64,000 nucleotides of DNA from Phlebiopsis flavidoalba (GCA_035772785.1 JAOCPU010000070.1:1-64000), one strand, 5' to 3'. Positions 11,723 to 25,354 are shown, numbered from the stretch's first letter. A program made the numbers and translations. The notes: generated by a model from the letters alone, not told the origin.

Positions 11723-14700
11723 GTGGCCATGTTTTTTCTCGCTACCCCACTATATCTCCTAGGGCTGCTCTCACTATGCCACGGTGACCTCCCTTTACTT
11801 CGCAGCAGTAGACACAATCAAGACCCTTTCGCCCCCAAGGATGCCGAATGTCATGGATGTCGCCTTCCTACGTTCTGCAGTCAGGCTTTGACCGCACATG
11901 GACACCGCTAGCGGGTCGTTATTCACTTGGCTGTATCGTGAAGTGGGTTGGGAGGGGCATGAGGTGCGTTTACAGGAAGTCTGCGCTTTGTTCCTTACTC
12001 AACAGTGCATTAGCTGCGCGGAACGCCTGTACTATTCATCCCAGGCAACGCTGGCTCCTCCCACCAGGTGCGGTCGATTGCGTCCTCTGCGACGCGTCAA
12101 TATTACTCTAACCCGTACGAAGTAGCCAATGAATTTCGCTCAAAGACACTCAAACCACTCGATGTCTTTGCGGGTACGTTCATGCATGTGATGATGTATC
12201 CATGGCCCTAATAGATCCAATTAGTCGAGTTCAATGAGGACTTATCCGCGTTCCACGGCCCAACTCTCGACGTTCAGAGAGAATACACTCTGCGTGCTAT
12301 CGAGTATATTCTATCGTTATACCCCACCGACACGAGCATCATCATCCTAGGTCATTCCATGGGAAGGTGTCGTGGGCACTGCCCTACTGCCTCACTCGAA
12401 TATTTCCGCCGTAATCACCATGTCCACCCCGCATACTCTTCCTCCCGCTCGGTTTGACCGGCACATTGAACAGATTTACTCGAAGAACGCCAAGATTCTG
12501 TCCAACGATTCGACTCCAATCCTATCTCTCTGTGGCGGAGCCACGGACCTCATGATCCCCTCAGAGTCTTGCATATTGCCTTACACGAGGACAAATGGGC
12601 GCATGCTGCAAGGTTACCGGCGCACTGTATTTTCTAGCGCGTTGGAAGGTAGCTGGAACTGGTGTCGGACACAGAGAGATGGTCTGGTGTCACCAAGTGC
12701 GATGGAGGATCGCGAGAGCTGCTCTTGAGCTGGGTGCCGCGTCATCTCCTCGTACTCGCGGTGTCATACTGGACACTTGGCTACGCGATGGAAAGTATCC
12801 TGCCGCCGACGTATCGACCATCTGGTTCCTCGTTCTACCCTGGAGGCGCGGAGACACTCCCCTCGGGGTTGCATCTTTCTCTCAAGAATCCTAGCAGGTC
12901 GCAGACATACTCCTTCCTGCTCCCAACCGTAGCTGTCGATGATTTGGAATTCTTGTTATATGTTTCGCAAGGCAGCATTCCTCCAACGTCGCCTCACAAC
13001 TCTCTTCCTATTAGTGTTTCTGTCTATGCCTGCGACAAACACGAACGACTGCAAGACTCTTCTACCAAGCGATCTGAAGCTCGTCCCGAACCCATCCCCA
13101 GGAAGACCTTTCCCGGTTCCAGATGAAGGGTCAGACGAGTCCGAAGGCGTGGTAGTCTTCCGGGCGCGTGTCCCTAAAAAGTGCACAAATGTTGCTGTGC
13201 ACGTCGAAAACGCAGACGGTAGAGGCTGGGTGGTCGGGGGCTTCAAGCAAAACGAACCTCTTCATGTGGATAGCACTTCAGCCGGTCAGTCCGTACACAT
13301 GATATTTATTAAACTATTGATGGGTTCGCTCTCTCCAGGTATACTCCTCTCCTCGATGTCCGTCGATATACCTTCTCATACCCTGGGTACGACTGTGTAC
13401 TTCCCATACCTATTGGCAAACTCGCTAGTGATTCACAAGCTGACACCCCACGTTATCAAGCCAATGTGCAAGTAAGTTGACGTCAGGTCGATTCCACTTT
13501 CATTGACGCTGATCATGCCTGTAGGTTCACTGCTCCCTCCCTTGTTGCAGTACACGTCGCACCCCGAAGAAACCCATTTACTTTCCCTCGTGCCAAACAC
13601 ACCTGTGTTAATACACACTCACGCTTCCGCGCCATTTGTTTCTTCCTTCTACACTCGCGGCGTCAACTTCGTCATATACGCGACCGGAGAACCGGGATGC
13701 GCTGTGTAGAGCGTCTGGAAATATCCGTAGACGTGTATGGGCAACTCTTGGACGATGGGGCGTGCGCTATGGTGCTCCTGCCGCAAGCTGGGCAGTTGGC
13801 CTTGTTGGTCTGCTACTGTACCACACTTGGCGGTCTGCCGAGACCACTGGCGTCATACCCAGTGTTACGTCGTCTCTTGCAACATTTCGGGCGCCGACGG
13901 TTACCGATGACGATGCTTGCTTCATTTGCAGTGTCTTTTGTACCGCTACCCACCAGCATGTGGCTCGGAAATCGGGGAGAGAGCCCTTGTTTGCGGGGAT
14001 CGCGCCGTTATTGTTACTCGTCGTGGCAGGACTGGTGCGTTGTCAGTTGGCTGGTGCTGCTGGCTCTCATGTTACCTCTGCAGATATTATCAAGGAGGCT
14101 CCCCTTGTGAGTTCTTCGCCAATTGGTATGGTTTAACTTACGACCGTCTACAGACGTCAATCGACCGTATCATATCCTCGACGAACCACTGCCTTCGTAT
14201 CCCTCGGCTTAATCTGCGCCCTGATACTTTCTCTTCGTCCCTTGGCAAGTTGGCTTCCTCGGCTGCTTGGGTCTATCAACTCTACACCTGTGCAGCTTCA
14301 CGACCAGAGCCCGCGGTCTCTGATGCTGTGGCTATCCCGCTCATCCCTCGGAACGACGAAGACGAGAGTGATAATCACCACTCGCCGAAGCCATCGCCAA
14401 CAAACCGGCCTCTCTGGCGACGACACAGGCCTCTGACGTGCAACATCAACAAGAGCATCTTCTGTTGCTCATGACTTGGCTGTTGCCTCTCGCGCTGCGC
14501 CCGTATTGGCCGTGTGGGTTCGCACGCTCTTCACTGCCGGCTTCACGACACCGTTCAACGGAGACCACAACGTGTTGTACGTATCCCGTTCCTCGTCGCT
14601 CGTTGATCCGTCGTGGGGAAGATCAGGATGTGGAATTGGCAGCCCGGCGTCAGGAACGCGTCGAGAGCGATACAGCCTAAACCGAGATGGACAATGCTAC

Positions 14701-14813
14701 TTCTCGCGGCCGTCACCCTGATGTGGGGTGCGAGGTACACATATTTAGTATTTGACGCTGCCAGTGCCGTGCTTGGGTACGGTGTGGCTGCTTGGCTGCT
14801 GCTGCGTAGGTAG
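11723..14813 (+). CDS. GPI inositol-deacylase (Bst1/PGAP1 family)
   Basis: ER membrane lipase that removes the acyl chain from the inositol of newly attached GPI anchors, needed for export of GPI proteins from the ER. A hydrophobic N-terminus ([16 protein letters not shown]) is followed by the family block [38 protein letters not shown] and an [20 protein letters not shown] region. The serine-hydrolase elbow GHSMG is encoded at about 12350-12363, followed by [12 protein letters not shown]. The C-terminal half encodes several hydrophobic segments, including [18 protein letters not shown] and a final helix ending VAAWLLLRR before the stop at 14811-14813. Frame changes occur just after the elbow and repeatedly later. 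The start is tentative. Confidence 0.9.
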
Positions 14814-15205
14814 TGTCGTTACTCTACCAAAATGGTGGGGAATATATATTTTGTTGTCTTGGCTCGAGACCGCTTTGCCAATGTGTGACGACGGGATCGG
14901 AAACGCCCATAGATCCTGAGACAGGGTTCGCTCCTCTGTTTGTGACTTTGCTTCTGACCTCGATATCTCCTCAACGTTTATGCTGTTACGCTTTTGATAT
15001 CTCAGTCAAAGCCCATTACCCTCAGCCAACGGTCGCGCAGCACACAGCCAGCGTTACATGTACCCTGTCACTGCGACGCTTACCATCACCCACGAAGGAG
15101 AACCACCTACTCGCTCACAGCTGGCTGGGATACCAACGATATACACTCTTCGGTTCACGATACCCAGTATTCTAACTTTTCATCACCTGCAATACTTGAC
15201 GAGCC
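14814..15205 (+). other. Intergenic region upstream of the Usp1-domain gene
   Basis: About 390 bases between two genes on the same strand. Short open frames here show no family motif. It presumably holds the 3' end of the deacylase transcript and the promoter of the next gene. Confidence 0.5.
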
Positions 15206-18200
15206 ATGAACGGCATGCGACGTTTTCTACAAGGAGGCAACAGCAGCACTCCGTCGAACACCGGAACCATCCTCACCACCCGCCTCATCGGGCACTGCAC
15301 CACTATTTCTCTCAAGCAGACCAACCTGGCCACCCCTAGAGGATTCTCCAACAGAGTCCAATTACCCACCCTCTCCGCCAAAGAACCGCTGCGCTATCCT
15401 TCGCAAGGCCGTGCCGAAGCCGACGCTGCCGCAGGAGGACGAAGCGGGGAACTCGTCGCTTTCGGCAGCTCGCGCTCGTCCGGAGGCATGCCCTCGCCAG
15501 GCAGGCAGAACTCGTATCCCTTTTTACCGCAGTCTCCTGGTGCAGGACCGTCTTCGCCCAAGAGAACCCCTCTGCCGACCCGAGTATCGCAGCTATCGAG
15601 AAAGTCGGTCACGTATGAGCCAAGCGCTCCTCGCAGATGCTCAATGTAGGGACGATCTGCTTATGGATCTATTGGCGAGCTGAGAAGCCATTGTGGACAG
15701 TAGGGGTCAATCAGGTTCTCAGCGCCGAAGAGGTGGAAGAGCTAAAGAAGGTGTGTTCGTCCTATTGCCCTACCATACCTCTCACTAAAGCCATGTTAGG
15801 AGCAACAAAGTCCTCTCTTCGCGTCTCGTTGCGATGAACAAGAAGCTCACACTCGAGACGAAGATTATCGTGACGCGCAGACATTCGCTTTCAACGGTCG
15901 AAGCACGAATCGCGGCGTACCAAGAACGTGAGCAAGCAGACGTCCGACGCCAGCTACGCCACTGCGAATCGACCAAGGTCGGACTCCAGCCGCAGAAAGA
16001 GCTCTGGGAGGTGTCCGAGCGCGCCCGGGCCGAGGTACATCGTCAAAGATCCTCACAGCACAACAGGGCGAGCCGTCCTCAGACCATTCCGTGCGTGCGC
16101 TCGAGCGCTAAGAACGCACCCGACCGATTCGTCGGACAAACTCTGGATATAGCACGCACAAATCCCGTAGACTCGCGACCTGAGTCCGGTGACGCATAAT
16201 ATGCAGACGAGCACCCGTAAACACTGTTTCTCGAAGGGGCGGCGAAGGCGGACCATTTATTCGCCGGCGCACTCTGACACTCTGCTACTCCATAGTCTAC
16301 TAGTTACCAACGGATCGGGCCACCATATACAGAATGGTTATTCAACTGCAGACTGGAGAGAGAAACTTCAGGAGGTCACAGAAGCACTGGACAGCAGCAA
16401 CTGCGAAGCAGCAGAACTGAGCAAGAAGTGTCCATGGCTCGGCTTGAGAAGGAACAGACTGAGACAACGTTGAGCTCCTGGATGTGCGCTCAGCGGAGGA
16501 CACACTGTGCCCACAAACCTTCAGGAGCAACTGTCGCGACTACAAGAGACCGAAATGCAACTGCAGGCTATGGAAGAATGAACGTACAGGTCTGAGCTGG
16601 GCGAGCGAGGTGGAGCTGGGGACCGGAGACAACAAGTGGATGGAACTCAAGCGGAAACTCGACGAGCTTGGAGCGTGGGTCATGCTGACAGCCACGACTG
16701 CCATCGGAGGGTCGCAATCGCACTTGCAGCAGGAGCGCCTCTTAGCGGACATCCACAAGAAATATTCAGGCGCTGGAGGATATGAGGAACGGGCGCTGGG
16801 AGTTGGAGAGAGCCGCCTCGGAGAGTCCTCGATGAAGGCGAATATGATGGGCGACCTCAGAGCAGCATGTCCGCGAGGTTGCAGCAGGACGTGGCCCCAC
16901 ACCGTCTGATCGGGTACACGAAAGCGCAGTCTGGCCGAGTACACACCGGTCGGTACAGTCGCTGTGCAGGAACATGGGCTCGAGGTCGTGGCGGGTGCAG
17001 GCCCCTGCCGCATTGGTCGGGTGTATTATTGTCCAAAGGATCTTTAAGCGACGTCAAGGCCCAAGTCGTAGAGAACATTTCTCGTGCGCGCAACAAGAAT
17101 GGACGGCCCAGCGAGGTCAGCTTGAGGAGGAATGCTCGTGGGCAATCAGAAAAGAGCAGAGTCTTTATCTGCAGCAGAACTGAAACGGTCTCAGAAGAGA
17201 ACGCGACTGATTCGCGTGCGGAGGTAAAGAACCTGGAAGTTCAAACTTCATAGGTGTGTGTTCTTGAGAATCATGCGTTTCGTCGCACTTATATTGTTCC
17301 CGTTCTCAGGCTCAGACCGCCGCCCTCACTTGCCGCTGCCACCGTGGCAAGCCAGCCTGCTGTAGAATATAAGGGCGACTCGGGTAGCCATTTATTGCAC
17401 AACTACAGCCACTCTGGGCCATTCTCCCCCATCTACCGAAGCTCGCGCGAGCAAAACCTCGGCTCGCGAGGGTTCAGAGCTGGCTCTGGCTCGCCCACGT
17501 AGCAGTCCAGTCTCGTCGCGTGGGCGGCGCTCCCGGCCTCGCTCTCCGAGATGGACGTACGTTCGCTCAAGTCGCTCTACGACCGAAGGGTCTTCGCGCT
17601 GTCTCATGAACGGAGGCGGATCGTTCAGCATGGAAGCCTTCGTCGAGCGAGTGCAAGCCCGTCGTCGCGACGACCGTGCGCTGATAGAACGGCTCATTCG
17701 ATTCGCGCAAGCCCACGATCTACTCAAGAAGAATGCCGAGCGGGCACAGAAACTCGCGCAAGATAGCAACGTTGCTCTCGAGACGTACCAGAAGCAGGTC
17801 AAGATGCTGGAGGAACGAAATATATCGCTAATGACCCAGCAGGCGGAGCTGTACGTTCACATCCCGAGCACAAGTGTTCTGGATGTACTGACACGTGTGT
17901 TCTAGGCAAGACGAGGTGCAATGGTTGCATGAGACCCTTGAACGACTACAAGCGGAGAAGCTCGAGATTGAGACCCAGGCGGCAGCCCAAGCAGAGACCT
18001 GCGCTCAACTCACCGAGGCAAAACGCCCAGCTCAGCGCAAAGGCACTCGTCATGGCCAATGAAGCAGCATCAACGACAGACACGGTCCGCCGACAGTTGG
18101 AGACGCAGCTGTCAGAAGCACGAGCGGCCTTGTCTAAAGCAAAGGATGAACTCGAGTCCGTTCAGCAGTCTCAACAGACGCAACAGATGGCACTCCTGGA

Positions 18201-18294
18201 GGCTTTGAACACTGCACAGACCGAAAATGACACTCTGCGGAATCAGCTACGCGCGAAGAAAATGAAGAATCATCCTCTCTCGGATTTAACCTAG
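15206..18294 (+). CDS. Up-regulated-during-septation (Usp1) domain coiled-coil protein
   Basis: A Ser/Pro-rich N-terminus (MNGMRRFLQGG, then LKQTNLATP) leads into the Usp1-type signature near 15650-15840: RDDLLMDLLASEA, then LSAEEVEELKKEQ and LVAMNKKLTLETKIRDAA. The rest, to about 18290, is a long heptad-rich coiled coil with Gln/Glu/Lys-rich stretches (for example LETQLSEARAALSKAKDELE near 18100). Homologues are fungal cytoplasmic coiled-coil proteins, first noted as induced at septation in fission yeast; their molecular role is poorly defined. The frame shifts about every 200-400 bases. The gene ends at a stop at 18292-18294. The domain assignment is good; no enzymatic function is implied. 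Confidence 0.82.
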
Positions 18295-18738
18295 TCGTTC
18301 CTTTCTATCTTCTACTAATACACAGCAGCCTCCTGTCATTGGTCCCTTTTTGTGGTTTGCCGGATGTATCTCTAGGGTTATTAATATGCTTTGACCATAC
18401 CGCCATCCTGTAACTCTTCACTCACTCACGCACTGCTACGTACATCCATAATTTAAGATATTTTTCTAGCCTCATGCCGCGAGAGGACGTGGGTGAGCTG
18501 GCCGTGCAGGATCGACTGTCATCCTGAATTTGTGCAGGTCTCGCCGCGTGAGAGTCGTACGCTCGGCGGCACCTCCGCTTGAACTTGTACCACCACCGAA
18601 TGCATTTCGTCTGCCACAAACACACCTCATGTTCCCGTTACAGGCGATCTGCGCATAGTCAACTTGTCTTCCCTCCCTGACCCCCGACCTCTGGATGAAG
18701 CAGCTGGCCTCCTTCCGCTCGCACCCATACCATAACAA
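18295..18738. other. Intergenic region upstream of MDM34
   Basis: About 440 bases without a recognisable gene. A minus-strand open frame spans it, but it has no family motif and low-complexity composition. It most likely contains the promoter and 5' UTR of the Mdm34 gene. Confidence 0.5.
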
Positions 18739-21035
18739 ATGTCCTTCACGTTCAATGGCCCCGCTTCTCAGACCAATTTCACGCCGATGCGATACAGATG
18801 CTCGATTCCGCCCTCAACAACAAGGGCAATAAACCTCCAGTCATAGCAGATAGGATAGAGGTCGTCGAGCTAGAGATGGGGACCCAGGTGCGCTCCGGAA
18901 TCCTTCGCTATGCGCAAAGCGCACAGACTCAACAAATTTAGCCCCCGGAGCTGGAGATTCGGGACATCGGCGAACTGACCATGGATCAGTTTCGGGGCAT
19001 ATTCCGGCTAACATACGAGGGGGATGCACATATTGTACTGAGGACGAAAGTGCAGGTGCGCGAGCTTTTTCACCAGGGGTCGGCTCCTACTCATTACTTC
19101 ATCTGTTAGGCCAACCCCCTCAATCACAAGCAGCCCGACATACATATGTTGGGAGGCTCTCGTGGTATGCTAGCCGCAAAACATCCCCTCGTCGTTCCGA
19201 TGCTGCTTCGGCTTTCACACTTCAAGCTGGACTCGTACGTTGTGTTGGTTGTCTCACGGCAAAAGGGCATCACTCTCGTCTTCAAGACAGACCCTCTGCA
19301 GAACGTTGACATCAACAGCACCTTTGATTCCATAGCTGTGATACAAAAGTTTATTCAGAAGGAGATCGAGGGCCAGCTCCGCCAAATGTTCCGAGAAGAC
19401 CTTCCCGGGATCATTCACCGCCTAAGCCAACAGTGGGTCAAGGCGAAGGTAGAGGCACCCTATCTCAAACAAACGGCCGCCACAACCTCCACGCCTGAGA
19501 ACTACTGCTATATCAGATACTGGCGTTCCGCCATATGGCTTGTCCGCTCGAATACCCACCGTTGGTGCTCGACCGATGTTAGGCAGAGGGTCATCTGTCC
19601 TCAACGGACCGGGACCAGCAAGGCCACGCTCAGGATCATTCGCGTCCACCGCAAGTATAGGTCGTCGGCCGTCGTCGACTACGACCTCACCCGAGGCCGA
19701 ACACGCCATTCCGACCCACGAGGGTCACAGTGACGGCGAACAGTTTGACCCATACTTATGGGCTTCGTCCGGAAGGCATTCCACAGAAAAAGTGTCTTTA
19801 GCACGTTCCGAAATCTATTCGCTCCAAAACAGGGGGCTTGCGGAACTCGCCGAGGAGCCCAGTGACATCGACGATGTAGAGGAGCCGTTCGACCCTGAGA
19901 ATTGGGAGGATCTGGTACCGGACTCGTCGTTCAGCGTTGCTCCATTGTCCGAAGTAGGCGAAGAGGAGTATGAGTCTGTTCCTGCGGTTGGAGGCGGGGT
20001 CATCACTCGACCCAGGGTCATTCACGCTCAGTCGCAACTTGCATCACCATCGGGCGAGTCCATTTCAGGCCGTTCTCGAGTCTCATCGCGCACACGAGGG
20101 ACACACCTCGAATACCCAGTCTTCTTTCGACGAGAGAGAATAGCATCGCTGGTTCTTCGCGTTTCCCGAGGGCAGTTACCGCCTCCGCCATGGAACGTGC
20201 GCATAGTTGGGCAGGTGCGGGTCACTACAATCCGTACTTCGCCGGTGCAACTCCGCTTTATGCTAGTCCAGTGGGTAGAAGAGGATCATAGGTTTCCGTT
20301 TGGGCACGACTATCCTGTGTCATCTTCACCTCCGCGCTCCGTTGCTCACTCCCTTGACCCGCGCCTCTACTAGTCGCCTTGGAAGCTCATCAAGCACACA
20401 GACTCGTAATTCGCTCTCGAGTGACCTTACGCAGTCCATAGCCACCCCGCCGAATGCCCCCTCAGAGAGCGGTGAGGGGGTGTCCAAGTTAGCAGACCTC
20501 GCCGCTCCTCATTCTCCAGTAACCTCGATCGATTTGGCTCACCACCCGACCCACCTCACCCTCTCCGAGCACCATGATCCCAAAATTGTGCTCAAGCCCG
20601 GCCTCAGTTCCGTCTCCCGACTATCTATGCTAAGCAACTCCAACCAGGACCCTCTCACCTTACACACGGCCCCTTGAGCACTTCACCGTCCGCAGTGTTC
20701 CGCCGCGCGAGTCTACATCCTCTGGATCCGGCAGCGCAGCGGAACGTCAGCCCGCCAAGGCCAGACGGAAACGAACATTTTTCCTGGGCAAGAAATCACA
20801 GCCACCGACTGAACCGACCACTCCTGCGCCCGATAGCAGAGCGATATCACCTACCCCTCTCTCAGACTTCGATGCTTCAGACATGGATCGTTACTTCCGT
20901 GCACGCGAAGATCTCGTACCTCCGTACCTGACATCCGCCCCACTCATGCTCGCCAACGATCTCGTTATACGAACGATAATACAACATAGAATAAATACAA
21001 CACGTTTAGTTGCGGCTGTCGATACAGAGGGCTAA
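18739..21035 (+). CDS. Mdm34, ERMES complex subunit (SMP domain)
   Basis: Subunit of the ER-mitochondria encounter structure, located in the mitochondrial outer membrane and carrying a lipid-binding SMP domain. The start MSFTFNGPASQTNF at 18739 fits the family N-terminus. The SMP domain follows: IADRIEVVELEMGTQ, PPELEIRDIGELTMDQFRGI, then after an intron ANPLNHKQPDIHMLGGSRG, LVVPMLLRLSHFKLDSYVVL and QKGITLVFKTDPLQNVDIN, ending near 19480 with RQMFREDLPGIIHRLSQQW. The remainder is a long acidic and Ser/Pro-rich tail, with the final segment YLTSAPLMLANDLVIR before the stop at 21033-21035. A frame break occurs soon after the start, and several more follow in the tail. Confidence 0.9.
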
Positions 21036-21496
21036 GCAAAACACTAGGCATACATACATTCGCTCTTTCATGGATACAGACTCTATTGCTCTCCACCCGC
21101 ATCGTACAACATCCCCTGCAATTCGTTTTCTTCGTTCATGTATGTCCGACGATCTTTCGCATCTTTTCGGTTCGCCACCTTCAAACCTGTATCCTACATA
21201 CCTTTCATGCCGTATAGTTCAATTCCTAGACCCACCGCTATTGAAGATTGTAAACGGGTGGCATTGACGCGAAGTTATCCGGCGAGCCGCCGAATGGTAG
21301 TCCCGTTCCCCTACCGCGCTGGGACCCGCAAGGGGTAGCGCAGAAAACCGACAGCGACAGAGGCTGCGCGAGAGGGGCGAGTTCATGGGCGACGACGCGA
21401 CGTTTCTCAAAGTCCTAAAAAGCAGCCCAAAAGATTACACGCAGCAAAGAAAAGGCAAAAGAAATTAATAACGCTCCGCAGAGCGACCGGGGTATA
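21036..21496. other. Convergent intergenic region (MDM34 / Virilizer-like 3' ends)
   Basis: About 460 bases between convergent genes. It contains no recognised coding motif. A GC-rich part near 21270-21360 could form local hairpins but has no tRNA-like A and B boxes. Probably 3' UTR sequence from both sides. Confidence 0.5.
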
Positions 21497-24400
21497 TCAA
21501 TTGCAAAGGGTGCTACCTACGTCGACATGCATGCTGGGCAGCCGGCTCGTGTTCTGCCCCGCGCAGCGGGCAGTTGCCTCAGCTGGCGGAAGTCGTTTTT
21601 CAGGTACGTCTTCGTGAGGCCTGTCACGTTCGGGCGAGCGGATGAGCGCGGTCGGCGGCGAGATCGCGACGAGCGTGCTGAGACACACTCTTGTGTCAAG
21701 CGTCTTTCGCTGTGGCGTCGCAGGTATAGGCGGTGGGGGGGCGTTGGCGGAGGAGGTCTTCCACGTCTTGGACGCTGAGCGAGAGGTGTGTCGGGAAGGG
21801 GGAGGGGATCTGCAAGGATGGGGACGTCTTCGGCATATTTTCATGAGTGTCCGCGAGGCGAACTGAGTTCCTCTTGCTTCTCGAGGACTCGTGAGGGAAT
21901 GGTTTTATCTGGTCCAATATTTCGCCGAAGGATGTACGGGAGTAGCCCATCATGACGGGATCGTCGACGTTGGATAACCACTCGAGGAGGCCGACTAATG
22001 CAGAGGGAAGATCACCTTCGCAGAGGTATGTTCGTTGAGCTCGTTCCAACCATCGTAAAAGACTGCTAACTTCAGCAGAGAGGATCTCATTCGCGAGAAT
22101 GAAATGTGAAGGCAGGACCACTAAGAGGGATTGGGCCAGGTATAATGACGACGTGACTTCGGAAGCAGACCCGCCTGGATGTTGGGAGGTTCGCAGAGAG
22201 CGTCAGCAGAGCAGAGGCAGTTTGATGATGTCTAGGGGTGCAGTAGACTCCGCTGCAAGCACGCGTGCAATCTTGTTGAGGAGGGCGCATGTAACGTTGA
22301 GCGATGAGCACAACTGAAGAATGCGACGAATGATTGTACTAATTCTGGCAGTGCTTGTCAAGCTGGCTACACACCAAGTGGCCTCGTGGAAGATTCTCCT
22401 GACATCAGGTCCATGGGAAGGAGTCGTAAAGCCAAGAATGCCTGATACTGTCCAACAAGTCGATGATGGGGGTTGAGGGTTTCTGGGGTGTGTTTCGAGT
22501 GTGGCGAAGACAGAGCGAAAGCTCCTTGAGTTCTTCTTGTATGATCCATTCGGCAAGACCGACTACGCCTCTATCCAATGCGAAGAGTCTCTGACAAGAT
22601 GTGCCTTGCTGTCGGTATCAAGGGCCCTATAGAAGGCCCATAGCTCTCGTAGAACACCTGGGAGGACGCTTTGACTCCATGCGACTGGAGATGTTAGTAT
22701 CGTGTGTGTGGGCAGCAGGTAATCGACAGACAAAAGACTTGCAGTATGTGTGGTGGACAGGTTCGTAGGGTTCCGCTGTGGACGCCGTGTTCGAGGAGTG
22801 TTCGCAGGACAACTTGAGCATTCGACTTGCCGTCTCCACGAAGCTCTGCCAAAGCTCGTATGGAAGACACGCAAGCTTGCCTTACTTCTTGGGCCGCGCG
22901 ATACAGGCGGGGCTTGTCTGGAGATAGAGAACATCCACAAGATCTGTGCAGACGAACAGGTTGGCCGCACCCACAATAAAAGCGTGGAGGATACGAACTG
23001 GTAAGAGGGGGTACGTAGGGGAACTATGCGCATCAAAATGGCGATGGCATCAACTGGGCGGCTTTAAAACAATTGGGATCAAGAACCTCCGGAGTGGTTG
23101 GCGGGCATGGAAGATTTACGGCGAAGTGACCTCCAACCTCGTCACTGAGACCGACAAGAATGTGGACAAGACAGGTTTCCAGGCTGCAAGATCCCTCGTT
23201 CCAGAATTCCTGCAGCACCTCGCGTTCGTCGCTCTCAGTGAGCTCTTCAGCGACAACCCCCAGGCTACACGGAGTGTGCGCGAAGATAACTGAAGGATGG
23301 GGACGTTCGATATCCTGGATTAAGCAATCTACTGCACCGGCGAGTCCTCTGTCAGCGATGTCGGCAGCCCTGTATAACGAACTCGCGCTCATCATAACGT
23401 AATCATGCAGTGAGGGGGTTTCAGGTTGACATGCAGTCCGTAAAGGCTGGGCGCATGATCGCCGAGGGTTCCTTGCTAAGTTGCAACAATAATCGCCTCC
23501 GCGTCGATTTTCCCTTTGGTTGGGACCCTCGCTGTCCAGCATCCAGTTAAGGCGGACGGATAGACTACCATTTGGCGCAAAAAAGCAACAGATGGTCAAG
23601 GAGCTGTACGCTTACGCGTGTCAGTCCGATCGAAATTAAATACGTCACCGAGATAAAGCTGACCTCACGATATCCATCGACACCCTGCCAGAGGCGTAAT
23701 ATCCCTAACGCTCGTTCCCTGCATCGTTCATCTGGCACACTGTCAGCCCACGCGTATACAGAAAGGACACACGAACACGCCGATGAACGCCCTGAGGAAG
23801 GCAATGAAGTCATCGTGTGTGGCATAGAGCTGTATTCGGGTCGGAGAGTAGTGCTGGAAGACCTCGTAAGGACGTAGACATGGTGGGATTCTCGGCTAGC
23901 TTGGTCCACGAGGTCTGGATGTGTCACTAAGGGATGCAAGTAGAATAGCAAAAGACATCTCTTGGCGTGCAATGTCCTTTAGAGTGTGCAGAGCCTTGGT
24001 AAAGTCGCCCTGGTATTGGAGATCGCATCTTCTAAGACGGCCACTCCTTCGATGCGAATCCAGAAGCTGCTGTGCAACTGTGACATACCCGCCGATCAGT
24101 CCCATACTTTTTACGACAGAATGTATGGTTCCTTGAATGATGGGTCATTGAACCTTTCTTGCAAAGTCCGGATTTGCAGCTGCTTCCAAGAGAGAACTCA
24201 AGGGTTTTCTTCGTCGATCGTAAGTGGGAGTAAATATCTGCTGTAGCTTGAGTCGGTCCTGCGGACGTTGTCATGCGTATTTAGTCAGGACGCTTCCGAA
24301 TGGATGCACTTACAGCTAAACAAAATGGCCATCTCCGGGTGTTGGCATGCAACAACGACTCAGGATGCCAGCCAGGTGGTATGACCTGGGTTTAAGCTCT

Positions 24401-25354
24401 GAGTTGCGCAGTCAATGATGTTATCGAGTCAGACAACTTCATACGTACCGGCGAAATCTGTCATGCATTGGAGCTACTTTTTTTTTTTTTTTTTCGCTAT
24501 CTTTCGAGGGCAAATTCGTTGAACCACGTAGTGGAATCACTGCCAGCAGCCAGGCCGAGAAGTAAAGTTGTATGCATCTTCCATTGTGGCATTATCTGGT
24601 AGCTGGTCGATATTTGCGCGAAGATGTATAGGAAACTCCCGGTAGATCCTAGTCTTCATTCGCAGGTTTCAGACAGAACATTAGTTGAATAAGAAGCGGT
24701 AGTGGCGGAGCAAATCGGGTATCGAAGCGAGAAAGCTGTGAGGCCAGCCTCGTGGGGTCGCGAGCATTGGCTAGGTCCAGAGCACCAGAGAGGGGTATTG
24801 GGTCAAAGGAAGGTAGTTGCCTAGGTTCGTAGGTTGCCCCTAGGCGCAGTGGAGCTCATTCACAACGTCACCATATATTGCCATAGAGACGCATTCGAAT
24901 GCGCCTTTCCACAATCATGAAACGCGTAGAGAGCTGAATGATATTAGCCCATGTAACTGGGGTCACGTACCGATCATGACGTACCTCTCCAACTCATATT
25001 CACTGCAAAATCCATTTTGGCCCCCTTCGTATGCGATAACTGTCGACATAAGTGCATTGGAAGGCTTCGTGCTTTTTTCCTTCGAATTTGGCTGCGCGAC
25101 AAGATGTGTATTGAAATACAGTTCCAGGAAGAATGCGTCGGGCTCTGTCCGGCTTGCACAGGAGTCCTTCAGCGAATGCGGGCAAAAAAAATTACTGGAG
25201 GGCAGACGTACCTGATAGTTTCTGGATCCTGTGCAAAGGGCTGCGCGTCGGTCGGGAATATCGAAATGGATTGTATCCGCACGGGAGACGCGAACCGTAT
25301 TGCGGCTAGATTGGATGGCCCCGCAGGTTCCAGCGTACACCACTGCAGGAGCAT
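21497..25354 (-). CDS. Virilizer-like protein (VIRMA family, N-terminal Vir domain and helical repeats)
   Basis: Virilizer/VIRMA proteins are scaffolds of the nuclear mRNA m6A methyltransferase complex. On the minus strand the start MLLQWCTLEPAGPSNLAAIR at 25354 leads into RFASPVRIQSISIFPTDAQP and, after an intron, TEPDAFFLELYFNTHLVAQP and NALMSTVIAYEGGQNGF. I recognise this as the Virilizer N-terminal domain of Agaricomycetes. Downstream are LDLANARDPTRLASQLSRF and PLPLLIQLMFCLKPANED (about 24660-24780). A long alpha-helical region follows, with blocks such as LGILRLWQGVDGYREVS and LRELWAFYRALDTDSKAHLV. The tail near 21500-21620 includes VTGLTKTYLKNDFRQLRQL and NTSRLPSMHVDVG. Many frame breaks and introns occur. 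Identification rests on the N-terminal part and tail; the role in m6A is by family. Confidence 0.75.

Noticed and set aside
21216..21235. GTTCAATTCC resembling a tRNA B box
   Set aside because: No A box at the right distance upstream and no cloverleaf can be drawn.
24478..24495. Poly-T run as a retroelement poly(A) tail on the minus strand
   Set aside because: It lies in an intron-like gap of the Virilizer-like gene, with no reverse-transcriptase motif or target-site duplication nearby.
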